A stretch of DNA of 64,000 bases, taken from Gracilibacillus caseinilyticus (GTDB lineage Bacteria > Bacillota > Bacilli > Bacillales > Amphibacillaceae). The notes beneath the pieces were generated by a model that saw only the letters and a list, made by a program, of their open reading frames with translations, was not told the origin of the DNA and searched no databases. Positions 8,947 through 18,668 of the stretch are shown here, in pieces (position 1 is the stretch's first letter; every line of letters starts with the position of its first letter). The DNA lies in the NCBI RefSeq assembly GCF_022919115.1, contig NZ_CP095072.1, positions 2,480,001-2,544,000 of the forward strand, given 5' to 3'. The translations under genes and the position numbers were made by a program.

Positions 8947-9678
8947 ATGTTAGAAAGCCAGTTAATCGATAGAGAATATAGATTAGAAGACGATATTGAA
9001 CGTATACAGCGGGGTGATGAACGCTTACGAAACGGAATAATTAAAGCATACCAACCGTTTATCGCAAAGTGTGTATCAGAGGTTTGCAAAAGGTATATTA
9101 AACGACAAAACGATGAGTTCAGTGTAGGGATGATCGCGTTTAATGATGCAATTGGAATGTATTCACGGGAGAAGGGGGCTTCGTTTTTAGCATTTGCACA
9201 AGTCATTATCAAACGAAAAGTAATCGACTACATAAGAAAAGAGCAAAGACAATATATGTATCCGTCTTTGGATGCAAATGATGACGAAGAACTTGAAGAA
9301 ACGCCGATTCAAATCTCCGAGGCGAAGAAAATATTTCAATTGGAACAGGAATCGTGGTATCGCAAACAAGAAATCATGGAATTGTCGAAGCAATTGCGAG
9401 ATTACAAAATATCATTTGGAGAATTGACGGTCATTTCTCCAAAACACCGTGATGCACGAGAGTCGGCAGTAAGTGCAGCAAAAGTGTTAGTAGATGATGA
9501 TTCGTTAAAAGAGTATGTATTACGTAAGAAAAGAGTGCCAATTAAAAAATTGTTAAAAGTAGTACCTGTAAGTAAAAAGACGTTAGAACGTAATCGAAAG
9601 TATATTTTAACCGTTTTTATCATTCTTACGGGTGATTATGTCTATTTAAGAGAATACCTTGAGGGGGTAGATCTGTGA
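8947..9678 (+). CDS. sigI: RNA polymerase sigma-I factor
   Basis: A 243-residue alternative sigma factor of the SigI group, used in heat or cell-wall stress in bacilli and for polysaccharide sensing in some clostridia. Region 2 is recognisable by ERIQRGDERLRNGIIKAYQ, FSVGMIAFNDAI and the KRKVIDYIRKE stretch. The C-terminal domain VPIKKLLKVVPVSKKTLERNRKYIL is the SigI-specific DNA-binding part. ATG 8947 follows GGTGGTG; GTG codons at 8935 and 8938 are alternatives behind AAAGGA. The stop overlaps the rsgI start by four bases, so the pair is translationally coupled. The start is moderately certain, the identity firm. Confidence 0.92.
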   Translation: MLESQLIDREYRLEDDIERIQRGDERLRNGIIKAYQPFIAKCVSEVCKRYIKRQNDEFSVGMIAFNDAIGMYSREKGASFLAFAQVIIKRKVIDYIRKEQRQYMYPSLDANDDEELEETPIQISEAKKIFQLEQESWYRKQEIMELSKQLRDYKISFGELTVISPKHRDARESAVSAAKVLVDDDSLKEYVLRKKRVPIKKLLKVVPVSKKTLERNRKYILTVFIILTGDYVYLREYLEGVDL

Positions 9679-10904
9679 AAAAAGGAATTGTTGTGGAACA
9701 TCGGTCACGATATACGATCGTAATGGACAAACATGGGGTGTTCCACAAAGCAGTACCAATTAAGCAAATAGAAATTGGTATGGAGACCTTTTTCCATGAA
9801 AAAAAGTCTTTTTGGCATCAATTTTGTATGTTTTTTAAAGGATCCAATTGGAAAATAGTACCGATGGCATTAATCTGTTTGTTGCTATTAAGTCCTTTAT
9901 ACATATTGGTTACAGAAGATCAGGCCTATGCCGTAGTAAGTATTGATATTAATCCAAGTTTAAATGTAACAATCGACGAAAATTATCGGATTATTGATGT
10001 TGATCCGATTAATGATGATGCCAAACAACTAATGAAAAGTTTAGAAATGGAAAACCATACCATTACATCCCTAACAGATGAAATATTTGAAACGATCAAG
10101 CAAAACGGTGGAGAATTTGAGACGGGACACCCGATGCTGATGGCTGTCAGTTTTTATAATGGAGAAGCTGATGAACAATTTGAAGCTCAGTTAAATAATC
10201 ATTTTCAATCACTTGGTTATCAGGTTGCCATCTATGAAGTGCCAGAAGCGTTTCGAACAGAGGCAGAATCTGAGCATGTCTCGATGAATGAATTAGCAGC
10301 AAAAACCATTACTGCTGGAAGCGATTCTGATGAGAACGCAGACAAAGTTGGATCGGAAGGTGACATTTCTACATCCTCTATCGATGCAGATGAAAAACAA
10401 ATCATTGAGAATTATTATAATGATAATAAAGCGGATACGTCTGAACCAGTTAACAAAGACGAATCGAATGGGAATCAGGAGAAGAAATCAGAAGTCGAAG
10501 ATATGGATACAACAGCTAATCAGGAAGAAATAGTGGTAAGCGTACCTATAAGTAAGAGTGATGAAGAAGAGCAGGAGCATAAGAAACAGGAAGAAAAAAA
10601 CGAAGAAGAACAAAAAACGCAAAAAGAACTTGAAAAAGCCAAAGAAAAGGCACAAAAGCAGCAAGAAAAAGCAGAGAAGAAAAGGCAACAATCGATTAAA
10701 AAGCAGTCAAGAAAAGAAGAGAAATTTTCTGAAAGAGGGAAGTATTTCAATAATAATAAATCCGATCAATGGAAAAATAGAAATGATTGGAAAGGAAAAG
10801 AAGACGATAATAAGGAAGACTGGCAAAGTTGTTCAGAAAATAAAAAAGAAAAAGACCAAAGAGAAAAACGCAATCATTTTAATTATAAGGAACATCATAA
10901 ATAA
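9675..10904 (+). CDS. rsgI: Anti-sigma-I factor RsgI
   Basis: A 409-residue membrane anti-sigma factor that holds SigI inactive. Residues 1-55 form the cytoplasmic RsgI N-terminal domain (KKGIVVEHRSRYTIVMDKHGVFHKA in outline). A helix at about 60-79 crosses the membrane, followed by the conserved extracellular stretch AYAVVSIDINPSLNVTID. Its Asn93-Pro94 bond is the self-cleavage site described for RsgI proteins. The last 200 residues are a Glu/Lys/Asp-rich, low-complexity tail (about 210-409) with no sugar-binding or enzymatic domain. GTG start, GAGGGGG ribosome site and a four-base overlap with sigI. The tail may touch the cell wall, which is inference. Confidence 0.92.
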   Translation: MKKGIVVEHRSRYTIVMDKHGVFHKAVPIKQIEIGMETFFHEKKSFWHQFCMFFKGSNWKIVPMALICLLLLSPLYILVTEDQAYAVVSIDINPSLNVTIDENYRIIDVDPINDDAKQLMKSLEMENHTITSLTDEIFETIKQNGGEFETGHPMLMAVSFYNGEADEQFEAQLNNHFQSLGYQVAIYEVPEAFRTEAESEHVSMNELAAKTITAGSDSDENADKVGSEGDISTSSIDADEKQIIENYYNDNKADTSEPVNKDESNGNQEKKSEVEDMDTTANQEEIVVSVPISKSDEEEQEHKKQEEKNEEEQKTQKELEKAKEKAQKQQEKAEKKRQQSIKKQSRKEEKFSERGKYFNNNKSDQWKNRNDWKGKEDDNKEDWQSCSENKKEKDQREKRNHFNYKEHHK

Positions 10905-10918
10905 AAAGATAAACCGAC

Positions 10919-10957
10919 AACTGTCACCTCGTTTTAATTTGCAGGTGACAGTTTTTA
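10919..10957 (+). terminator. Terminator of the sigI-rsgI operon
   Basis: AACTGTCACCT pairs with AGGTGACAGTT, followed by TTT-rich sequence. Confidence 0.85.
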
Positions 10958-11066
10958 TTGTGTTTGAGCACACTATCAAAAGGTATGGAGACAAGCGTGA
11001 GGAAAGAGAATTCTTCTAAACTAAGTTATAATTTACCTAACAGCGACAAGAAAGGGTGGCACATAC

Positions 11067-12608
11067 ATGTCGAAAATTGATTTATCCAATTTTGAAAAAA
11101 AGATAGTTGTACGAAACCTGACACACGATGATTTTGATCAAATTTTTGAGTTACAAAAGAGATGCTTCCCAAAAATGGATCCGTGGAAAAGAGAACATTT
11201 GGAAAGTCATCTCAGTATTTTTCCAGAAGGTCAATTTTGTGTAGAATATGATGGACAGATTATTGGCAGCTGCTCCAGCCTTATTATTAATTTTGATGAA
11301 TATGATGATCAACATACATGGGATGATATTACGGACCAGGGATATATAACAAACCATAATCCAGAGGGCTATAACTTATACGGTATTGAAGTAATGGTGG
11401 ATCCCTCATTTCAAGGGATGAAGATAGGCAAAAGATTGTATGAAGCACGAAAGGATCTGGCCCACCGTATGAACTTAAAAAGTATTATTATCGGAGGCAG
11501 AATTCCGAATTATCACCAATATCAAGACAAATTGACGCCAAGAGAATATGTTGAGGAAGTAACGTACAAAAATATATATGATCCAGTGTTAACCTTCCAA
11601 ATTATGAACGGTTTTTCTGTCATGCGGATTAATCCGAAATACTTACCGGATGATAAAGCTTCTGCACAGTATGCAACATTGATGGAATGGAACAATATTG
11701 AGTACCATCCGAAAACAAAACGCCACTTTAAAACCGCTTTTCCAGTAAGGATAACAGTTATTCAATATATGATGAAACGGATTGAATCATTTGAAGAGTT
11801 TGCGAAGCAAGTGGAATATTATGTGGATGTTGCTTATGATTTCGGTTCTGATTTTGCTGTATTTCCGGAGATTTTCACTGCACAGTTAATGTCTTTTATC
11901 GATGAGAAAGTACCGTCACAGGCGATTCGAAAACTGTCTGAGTTTACCGAGGACTATATTGAATTATTTACTGATTTAGCGGTGAAGTATAATGTCAATA
12001 TTGTCGGTGGATCTCATTTCGTTGAAGAAAATGATCATATTTATAATATTGCGTATTTATTTCGCAGGGACGGAACGATTGAAAAACAATACAAAATTCA
12101 TGTCACACCAAACGAAAAGAAATGGTGGGGAATCCAGCCTGGTGACCAGGTAGGTATTTTTGATACCGATTGTGGTAAGATTGCTATTCAAATATGCTAT
12201 GATATTCAATTCCCAGAGTTAACCAGATATGCCGTAGATCAAGGTGCAAATATTATTTTTGTTCCATTCTGTACAGATGACAGACAAGGATATTTACGAG
12301 TAAGATATTGTGCGCAGGCACGTGCTGTCGAAAATCAGGTGTATACAGTTATAGCTGGTACTGTTGGTAATTTAACGCAAGTGGAAAATATGGATATCCA
12401 ATACGCGCAGTCTGGCATATTCACGCCATCAGACTTCGAGTTTGCACGGGATGGAATTGTAGGCGAATGTAATCCTAACATCGAGACGGTCGTCGTTGGA
12501 GATGTTGATTTAGAAATTTTAAGAAGACAACGTAAATCAGGTACAGTAAGGCAATTGCGTGATAGACGTCATGACTTATTTGAAATCAATTACCGGGGAA
12601 ATAATTAA
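11067..12608 (+). CDS. yhcX: GNAT acetyltransferase-nitrilase fusion protein (YhcX-like)
   Basis: A 513-residue two-domain protein. Residues about 12-200 are a GNAT N-acetyltransferase (acetyl-CoA loop near DPSFQGMKIGKRLYEA) and about 225-500 a carbon-nitrogen hydrolase of the nitrilase superfamily. The hydrolase triad is complete: E268 (FPEIF), K343 (YKIHVTP) and C377 (QICYDI). The same fusion is known as YhcX in Bacillus; an amidase acting on a small amide or acylated amine is likely, with substrate unknown. AAGAAAGGGTGG precedes the ATG. It is a single-gene unit. Confidence 0.9.
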   Translation: MSKIDLSNFEKKIVVRNLTHDDFDQIFELQKRCFPKMDPWKREHLESHLSIFPEGQFCVEYDGQIIGSCSSLIINFDEYDDQHTWDDITDQGYITNHNPEGYNLYGIEVMVDPSFQGMKIGKRLYEARKDLAHRMNLKSIIIGGRIPNYHQYQDKLTPREYVEEVTYKNIYDPVLTFQIMNGFSVMRINPKYLPDDKASAQYATLMEWNNIEYHPKTKRHFKTAFPVRITVIQYMMKRIESFEEFAKQVEYYVDVAYDFGSDFAVFPEIFTAQLMSFIDEKVPSQAIRKLSEFTEDYIELFTDLAVKYNVNIVGGSHFVEENDHIYNIAYLFRRDGTIEKQYKIHVTPNEKKWWGIQPGDQVGIFDTDCGKIAIQICYDIQFPELTRYAVDQGANIIFVPFCTDDRQGYLRVRYCAQARAVENQVYTVIAGTVGNLTQVENMDIQYAQSGIFTPSDFEFARDGIVGECNPNIETVVVGDVDLEILRRQRKSGTVRQLRDRRHDLFEINYRGNN

Positions 12609-12613
12609 AATGA

Positions 12614-12645
12614 TCAGCAACTGGAATGCTCCCCAGTTGCTGTGA
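12614..12645. terminator. Hairpin between convergent yhcX and yhdB-like genes
   Basis: CAGCAACTGG pairs exactly with CCAGTTGCTG across an 8-base loop. The T-run is weak, so termination strength is uncertain. Confidence 0.55.
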
Positions 12646-12651
12646 TCTGAT

Positions 12652-12888
12652 TTATTTAGTTTGTTCTAATAGCATTTGACTGACTAATGCATGGTCAATA
12701 TAATGCATTAATTCTTCATGTGTATTCATTAAATAATCTCGCGATCGGGGATAATGGTAGGCATGTAAAAACTGCTCAATTTTCTTTGACAGTAAATCAT
12801 CATTGGTTCGAACCATTAACACTAATAAATCGTCCCATTGTCCCCACAACATATAGTACAAGGCTTTATCATAATCGATACTTGTCAA
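12652..12888 (-). CDS. yhdB: YhdB-like small protein
   Basis: A 78-residue soluble protein of unknown function. The pattern YDKALYYMLWGQWDDLLVLMVRTNDDLLSKKIEQFLHAYH (given in outline) resembles the small YhdB family of bacilli from memory. No catalytic or metal motif is visible and it is predicted mostly helical. It begins with TTG; a GGGGG ribosome site lies nine bases ahead. It is convergent with yhcX and divergent from the yhcN-like lipoprotein gene. The coding call is good, the family name moderate. Confidence 0.65.
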   Translation of the reverse strand: MTSIDYDKALYYMLWGQWDDLLVLMVRTNDDLLSKKIEQFLHAYHYPRSRDYLMNTHEELMHYIDHALVSQMLLEQTK

Positions 12889-13080
12889 AATTCTGATCCC
12901 CCTTTTTTCAAATTAGAGATAGGAAACACAAAAACGAGTTGGGGAATTACAATTATTATTTGCTCAAGTAATTCAAATACTCGGATGAACTGTTGGTGTT
13001 ACTGGCAAATATTAAGAAGAATAACATAAGCTTTTTCCTCCAAAACTATGGTTGATCCTATAATAAAAGGAGGGAAAAGC

Positions 13081-13701
13081 ATGAAGCTGTCAAAACCGGC
13101 TATGGCATTAACATTTGCAGCTACTGTATCACTTGTTGCTTGTGGCGCTGACGAATATGGTCAGGAAAACGGTGAATATAATGGTAACACGGGTAGTCCA
13201 ATAGGCTATAACCAAACGTCTAACCAACCATCAACAGATCGTGATAATAATAATGAGCACACAAGACAAATTAATAATAATGATGAATATATGTTCGATG
13301 ACCGTACCAATCGTGGCGATGGAAAGAACGCAGATGTGAAGAATAATTATGAGGTTGCAGATAAAGCAGCGGATCAGATAGCGAGCAAGATTGAAGGGAT
13401 CGATCGTGCTTATGTCATTACAACCGATAATAATGCATATGTTGCAGCAACTTGGGATAAAGAAAACAATGGTGAACTAACCGACAAAGTAAAAGATAAA
13501 ATTGCAAAAACTGTTAAGTCTGTAAACAAAGATATCGACAACGTGTATGTATCCACCAACCCTGACTTCTTTGAGTTAGCAGGTCAATATTCGAATGATA
13601 TTGAAAGTGGACAGCCTGTAGAAGGATTCTTTAATCAAATGGGCAACATGATTGAAAGAATTTTCCCTGCAAACGAAGAATACACCGATAAGAATAGCTA
13701 A
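13081..13701 (+). CDS. YhcN/YlaJ-family sporulation lipoprotein
   Basis: A 206-residue lipoprotein with a signal peptide and a lipobox ending LVAC, so the mature protein starts at about Cys17 and is tethered outside the membrane. An Asn-rich linker (about 35-90) leads to a YhcN/YlaJ domain (ADKAADQIASKIEGIDRAYVI to the end). Proteins of this family are made in sporulation and found in spore inner membrane or cortex fractions; the function is not defined. AAAGGAGGG precedes the ATG at 13081, which excludes the in-frame upstream codons from 13048. Confidence 0.85.
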   Translation: MKLSKPAMALTFAATVSLVACGADEYGQENGEYNGNTGSPIGYNQTSNQPSTDRDNNNEHTRQINNNDEYMFDDRTNRGDGKNADVKNNYEVADKAADQIASKIEGIDRAYVITTDNNAYVAATWDKENNGELTDKVKDKIAKTVKSVNKDIDNVYVSTNPDFFELAGQYSNDIESGQPVEGFFNQMGNMIERIFPANEEYTDKNS

Positions 13702-13712
13702 TACAGTATATG

Positions 13713-13753
13713 CCGCATGCAATCGAGTTGACAATCGATCGCATGCGGTTTTT
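13713..13753 (+). terminator. Terminator after the YhcN/YlaJ lipoprotein gene
   Basis: CCGCATGC pairs with GCATGCGG, the stem continues imperfectly inward (AATCGA/TCGAT), and GGTTTTT follows. Confidence 0.85.
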
Positions 13754-13814
13754 CTTATCTGCAGAGAAATGTCATTAAGGCAAATTGCATTAGATTAAAA
13801 AAAGTAAGGTTCTG

Positions 13815-14375
13815 ATAATACGGATTATGTAAAGTAAGTTTTTGCAAAAAGGCCATTTTGACATATGGTAGGTGCATAGCAAAGCTCCGGAAATATACTC
13901 CGCGTCCTGTTGCGTCGGCCTCAACTTCCTCGTGATGAGCAAAGATCGCTTTCCTGCGTGATTTTCGGACACGACTGAGTCTCCGCATATTTCCTACGCT
14001 TAAGGAAGTGCTACAACGTTTGTACCAGTTAAAAGCAATGGTGCTAATCATTATGCTGATCAAAATCAAATATACCATTGATGGGTAGCGCTCAAAACTA
14101 ATTATTACATCAGTTGTAGAATTCATACCTTAGCGTAGGCCAACCACGTAGACTCCCGCGGGACGTGCAGGTGCTGCAGAACCACAAAGTCTGCACCGGT
14201 GTCTACTAGTATCGCTTCGAAGTAAGCTTCCTCGGTGCAGGGCAGCAAAGAAGTAATTCGTGTAGTAGCCTAGCTTCAGCCGTGCCCCGCAGGACGCGAA
14301 GTGGTTGGCCGGAGCATCCCAGCACTTGAGTCATTTCAAAATTACTACTTAGCTAGTTGACATAATCCGTATTAT
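13815..14375. repeat. Palindromic repeat element, full length (copy 2)
   Basis: The ends are ATAATACGGATTATGT and ACATAATCCGTATTAT (561 bp between outer ends). It contains module A (left stem GGAAATATAC at about 13886, right stem GCATATTTCC at about 13985), the conserved linker GTGCTACAACG, and module B (GGCCAACCAC at about 14137, GTGGTTGGCC at about 14301). Both module tips carry long cassettes (about 75-110 nt) in place of the short tip hairpins of copy 5. Frames within it are accidental: they read across the stems and have no ribosome site. Confidence 0.8.
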
Positions 14376-14470
14376 GGGAAAGGATCTATATAATATAAAT
14401 AGCACTGAAAGATTTGCTTGGTTCTGATAATTTTACCTGAATTTGGAGTCGGAAATGGCAGTTCATTTTT

Positions 14471-14499
14471 TTGAAAGAATGCGGTTTTTATGCTATATT
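14471..14499 (+). promoter_or_regulatory. SigA promoter of the yrrT-luxS-mccAB operon
   Basis: TTGAAA (14471-14476) and TATATT (14494-14499) are separated by exactly 17 bp, about 65 bp before yrrT. No SAM riboswitch or T-box is visible in the short leader. In B. subtilis the equivalent operon is repressed by CymR; no confident site was read here. Confidence 0.7.
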
Positions 14500-14563
14500 A
14501 GTGTCAATTTCCGATAAAACAGATTAAAATAGTATGAATTAACATATATGGAGGAATGAGTGT

Positions 14564-15202
14564 ATGGGGAGAGAATTTCTGGACGTGTTTGAAGAATGGG
14601 CTTCGTCCTACGATGAAGCCGTTACTGGGCACGATCCTCAATATAGAGATGTGTTCGAACGATATGATACAATATTAGGTGAGGTAGCCCAGTTGGCAGA
14701 AGGGTCAGTGTTGGAATTTGGTGTCGGTACAGGGAATTTAACAGAAAAGATTATCGAAAAAGGTCAGCACGTGATCGGAATAGAACCATCCGAACCAATG
14801 CGCAAGCTGGCAAAGGAAAAATTACCAGACCTGCCCTTGCAGGAAGGAGATTTTCTATCCTTCCCAACTGTAGACGAACCAATTCATTCCATCGTTAGTA
14901 CGTATGCCTTTCATCATTTAACAAAAGAGGAGAAGCAGGAAGCAATAGCTAATTTCTTTTCGTTGTTAGAGGAAGGTGGTAAGGTAGTTTTTGCTGATAC
15001 GGTTTATGAGAGTGAACCAGCAGAACAACAGATCAAACAGGAAGCAGAGGAAAAAGGCTACCATGACTTGCTGGAAGATTTAAATCGAGAATATTATCCA
15101 CATCTGGAAGAATTACGACAGTTATTCACGGAAAGTGGTTTTCATTTTGAAGCAATGCAGCGAAATAAATTCGTTTGGATTTTCGTAGCAGAAAAACAAT
15201 AA
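14564..15202 (+). CDS. yrrT: SAM-dependent methyltransferase YrrT
   Basis: A 212-residue class I methyltransferase with the SAM motif [15 protein letters not shown] (about 48-62), the acidic IGIEPS turn and the STYAFHHL motif. It matches the YrrT protein that opens the methionine-to-cysteine operon of B. subtilis. Its methyl acceptor is unknown, but its product SAH would feed the recycling enzymes encoded next. GGAGG lies before the ATG and the stop is 14 bp from luxS. Identity as YrrT rests on sequence plus operon order. Confidence 0.88.
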   Translation: MGREFLDVFEEWASSYDEAVTGHDPQYRDVFERYDTILGEVAQLAEGSVLEFGVGTGNLTEKIIEKGQHVIGIEPSEPMRKLAKEKLPDLPLQEGDFLSFPTVDEPIHSIVSTYAFHHLTKEEKQEAIANFFSLLEEGGKVVFADTVYESEPAEQQIKQEAEEKGYHDLLEDLNREYYPHLEELRQLFTESGFHFEAMQRNKFVWIFVAEKQ

Positions 15203-15216
15203 GAGGAGTGGTTCTC

Positions 15217-15684
15217 ATGACTAAAAAAATGAATGTAGAAAGCTTTAACTTAGATCATACAAAGGTAAAAGCACCTTATGTCCGCTTAGTAGGTGTAACA
15301 ACAGGGCAAAATGGTGACAAAGTGTACAAATATGATATCCGCTTCTGTCAGCCGAATAAAGATCATATGGACATGGCTGGATTACACTCTATTGAACATC
15401 TAATGGCAGAAAACATCCGTAATCACCTGGACTATGTTTTAGATATCGGACCAATGGGATGCCAGACTGGCTTTTATTTAGCGGTTATCAACAATGACAG
15501 CTTTGACGATATAACAGAAGCATTAGAAAAGACTTTGGAAGATGTAACAAACGCAACAGAAGTTCCCGCATGTAATGAAGTGCAATGTGGTTGGGCGGCT
15601 AACCACAGCTTAGAAGGTGCGAAAGACATCGCAAGAAATATGTTAGCAGGTAAAGACGAATGGCATATCGTTTTTGCTGAATAA
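15217..15684 (+). CDS. luxS: S-ribosylhomocysteine lyase LuxS
   Basis: LuxS cleaves S-ribosylhomocysteine into homocysteine and the AI-2 precursor DPD. The 155-residue protein has the zinc ligands H57 and H61 (LHSIEH) and C124 (VQCGW), and the catalytic cysteine C82 (MGCQTG). AAGAGGAGTGG precedes the ATG at 15217; the frame's upstream extension overlaps yrrT and is ignored. It lies between yrrT and mccA, where B. subtilis has the nucleosidase gene mtnN, so it supplies homocysteine directly to MccA. AI-2 signalling cannot be inferred. Confidence 0.95.
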   Translation: MTKKMNVESFNLDHTKVKAPYVRLVGVTTGQNGDKVYKYDIRFCQPNKDHMDMAGLHSIEHLMAENIRNHLDYVLDIGPMGCQTGFYLAVINNDSFDDITEALEKTLEDVTNATEVPACNEVQCGWAANHSLEGAKDIARNMLAGKDEWHIVFAE

Positions 15685-15700
15685 GAAGAGGGAGATACCA

Positions 15701-16624
15701 TTGGCACTTTATAAAAATGTACAAGAGCTAGTTGGTGGTACACCGTTGATGGAATTGAGTCATTTCTCGCTCCCGGACGGTGTACGACTTTTTGCGAAAT
15801 TAGAATATTTCAATCCGGGTGGCAGTATTAAAGATCGCCTCGGAATCAATTTAATTCAAACTGCGATTGCTTCAGGTGAATTAAAACCAGGTGGTACTAT
15901 TATTGAACCAACGGCAGGTAATACTGGGATTGGCATTGCGATTGCAGCTGTAAATCAAGGATTTCGTGTCATTTTTGTTGTGCCGGAGCACTTCAGTCAT
16001 GAGAAACTATTACTAATGCGTGCGTTAGGAGCGGAAATCGTTCATACTCCGAAATCTGCTGGGATGCGTGGTGCAATAGAGCGGACGAAAGAACTGCTGG
16101 CAGAGATTCCAGGCAGCTATGCAGCACAACAATTTGAAAATCAGGCGAATCCGGATACGTATTATAAAACAATTGCTCCGGAGATTGAAAAAGATTTAGA
16201 TGGTAACATGTCTGTGTTTGTCGCTGGTGCTGGAACTGGTGGTACCTTTATGGGTGCTGCTCGTTATTTCAAAGATCAGAATCCAGATACGAAAACGGTC
16301 ATCGTGGAACCAGAAGGCTCTGTCATTGCTGGTGGTCAGGCAGGCTCACATCGTACAGAAGGTATAGGTATGGAGTTCTTGCCGGATTATATGGATCGGC
16401 AATTATTTGACGAAATCTATACAGTCAAGGATGATGCTGTATTTGATATGGTGAAGCAACTAGCAAGGAAAGAAGGGCTACTTGTTGGCAGTTCTTCAGG
16501 TGCCGCAATGGTGGCTGCATTAAAAGAAGCAGAAAAGGCAAAGCCGGGCAGTAATATCGTGACAATTTTTCCGGACAGCAGTGAACGCTATTTAAGTAAA
16601 GATATTTATACGTTTGATGATTAG
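15701..16624 (+). CDS. mccA: O-acetylserine-dependent cystathionine beta-synthase MccA
   Basis: A 307-residue PLP enzyme of the CysK/CBS fold that joins homocysteine to O-acetylserine, giving cystathionine, the first step of reverse trans-sulfuration. The PLP lysine is K44 in GGSIKDR, and the phosphate loop GAGTGGTF and TAGNTGIG substrate loop are visible. Near-identity of layout with B. subtilis MccA (FSLPDGVRLFAKLEYFNPGG) favours this over CysK. The start is TTG at 15701 after GAGGGAG; upstream codons of the frame overlap luxS. The next gene encodes the second enzyme. Confidence 0.9.
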   Translation: MALYKNVQELVGGTPLMELSHFSLPDGVRLFAKLEYFNPGGSIKDRLGINLIQTAIASGELKPGGTIIEPTAGNTGIGIAIAAVNQGFRVIFVVPEHFSHEKLLLMRALGAEIVHTPKSAGMRGAIERTKELLAEIPGSYAAQQFENQANPDTYYKTIAPEIEKDLDGNMSVFVAGAGTGGTFMGAARYFKDQNPDTKTVIVEPEGSVIAGGQAGSHRTEGIGMEFLPDYMDRQLFDEIYTVKDDAVFDMVKQLARKEGLLVGSSSGAAMVAALKEAEKAKPGSNIVTIFPDSSERYLSKDIYTFDD

Positions 16625-17770
<1,146 letters not shown>

Positions 17771-17806
17771 ACGCAAAGAGGCTGGGACAAAAAGTACTAG
17801 CTTATG

Positions 17807-17866
17807 AAAAAACGAACGAGAAATCCGATGTATTTACATAACATCATCTCCGTTCGTTTTTTTATT
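17807..17866 (+). terminator. Terminator of the mccAB operon
   Basis: AAAAAACGAACG pairs with CGTTCGTTTTTTT, with an inner GATGT/ACATC stem. It is preceded by the sequence GAGGCTGGGACAAAAA, a motif common at terminators in Bacillales. Confidence 0.85.
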
Positions 17867-17869
17867 TAC

Positions 17870-18600
17870 TATATTTCAATATGGCAAGGCTTTGATACGA
17901 ACACCTTTCGCTACAAAAAAGGTTTTGATCATGGCAGATTGGCAAGTCCTTTTGTTTCTGTTTCATAAAAGCTTTTGGACGACGAACGATTCAATCAGAC
18001 AATTCACCCTTAATTCAAGCGCATATTGGTTGAAAGAGTGGTTCAATCGGACAAATCGGCATCATTTCGAGCACATATTGTCCGAAAGAGTAATCCCCCT
18101 GGAACAATCCACCCTCTATTTGCCCTGGCCAACATCAGAATTCCATGAAGTCTCAGTGAATTGTGAGCACTTCGCGGCATGTTAAAAAATATATTAAATC
18201 TTAATATTGCTCGGTATTACAAGCTAATTTATCTTTATGTCCCATTCTGTTTTTGTATGATAGGAACATATAAAATTTTATCACAGCAGTAATTCGACGT
18301 GCTGATAAGCCAAGTTTGCTTTATGAAAAAGAAAAAATATAGAAGTTAACGAAAAGATGTTTAGTGCATCCCTCTATCTTTAATCAGAACACTTTCAATA
18401 GCTGAAGCCGTGCCCACGGAAAGCGCAGTATCTTGCCGTAGCGAGTCAACAAACAGCAGGATGGGAGGAAGCCTCGCTTGGAAGGTTTCATCAACTTTGA
18501 ATAGTTTGGTTATGGGTTATAAAGAGTTAAAACTAATTTGTTTTTTTATTTAGCTTACAAGCTTTAGTTATGTTCCACCTTCATCTATGATAAAAACTTT
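17870..18600. repeat. Intergenic repeat region with a 52-bp period
   Basis: About 730 bp without a credible gene. TTCAATCAGAC (about 17990) and TTCAATCGGAC (about 18042) begin two imperfect units 52 bp apart, each ending in a GAAAGAGT motif. The block lies between GGCTGGGACA (17781) and its rough inverse TGTCCCATTC (18238). Further right, at about 18400-18450, is GCTGAAGCCGTGCCCACGG, a fragment of hairpin module A of the palindromic family. An open frame at 17892-18185 crosses the units and has no ribosome site. Confidence 0.5.
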
Positions 18601-18668
18601 TATAATGAATGAATTACACTTTTTATGTTAAACTATCAATGGGAAACCATGGAAAGGAATGGGATGAT

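Noticed and set aside
10558..11019. 153-codon Lys/Arg-rich frame overlapping rsgI
   Set aside because: A shifted reading of the A-rich Glu/Lys tail of rsgI, continuing through its terminator.
13755..14126. Minus-strand open frames in palindromic copy 2, and similar frames at 759-968, 24452-24649, 36227-36439 and 48009-48263
   Set aside because: They read through paired stems of the repeat elements and recur only because the DNA recurs; starts lack ribosome sites and frames break between copies.
17892..18185. Open frame of 97 codons downstream of mccB
   Set aside because: It runs across imperfect 52-bp repeats, has no ribosome site and shows no protein-like composition.
18400..18500. A further full palindromic element
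   Set aside because: Only a fragment (GCTGAAGCCGTGCCCACGG) is recognisable; no stems or terminal repeats pair.
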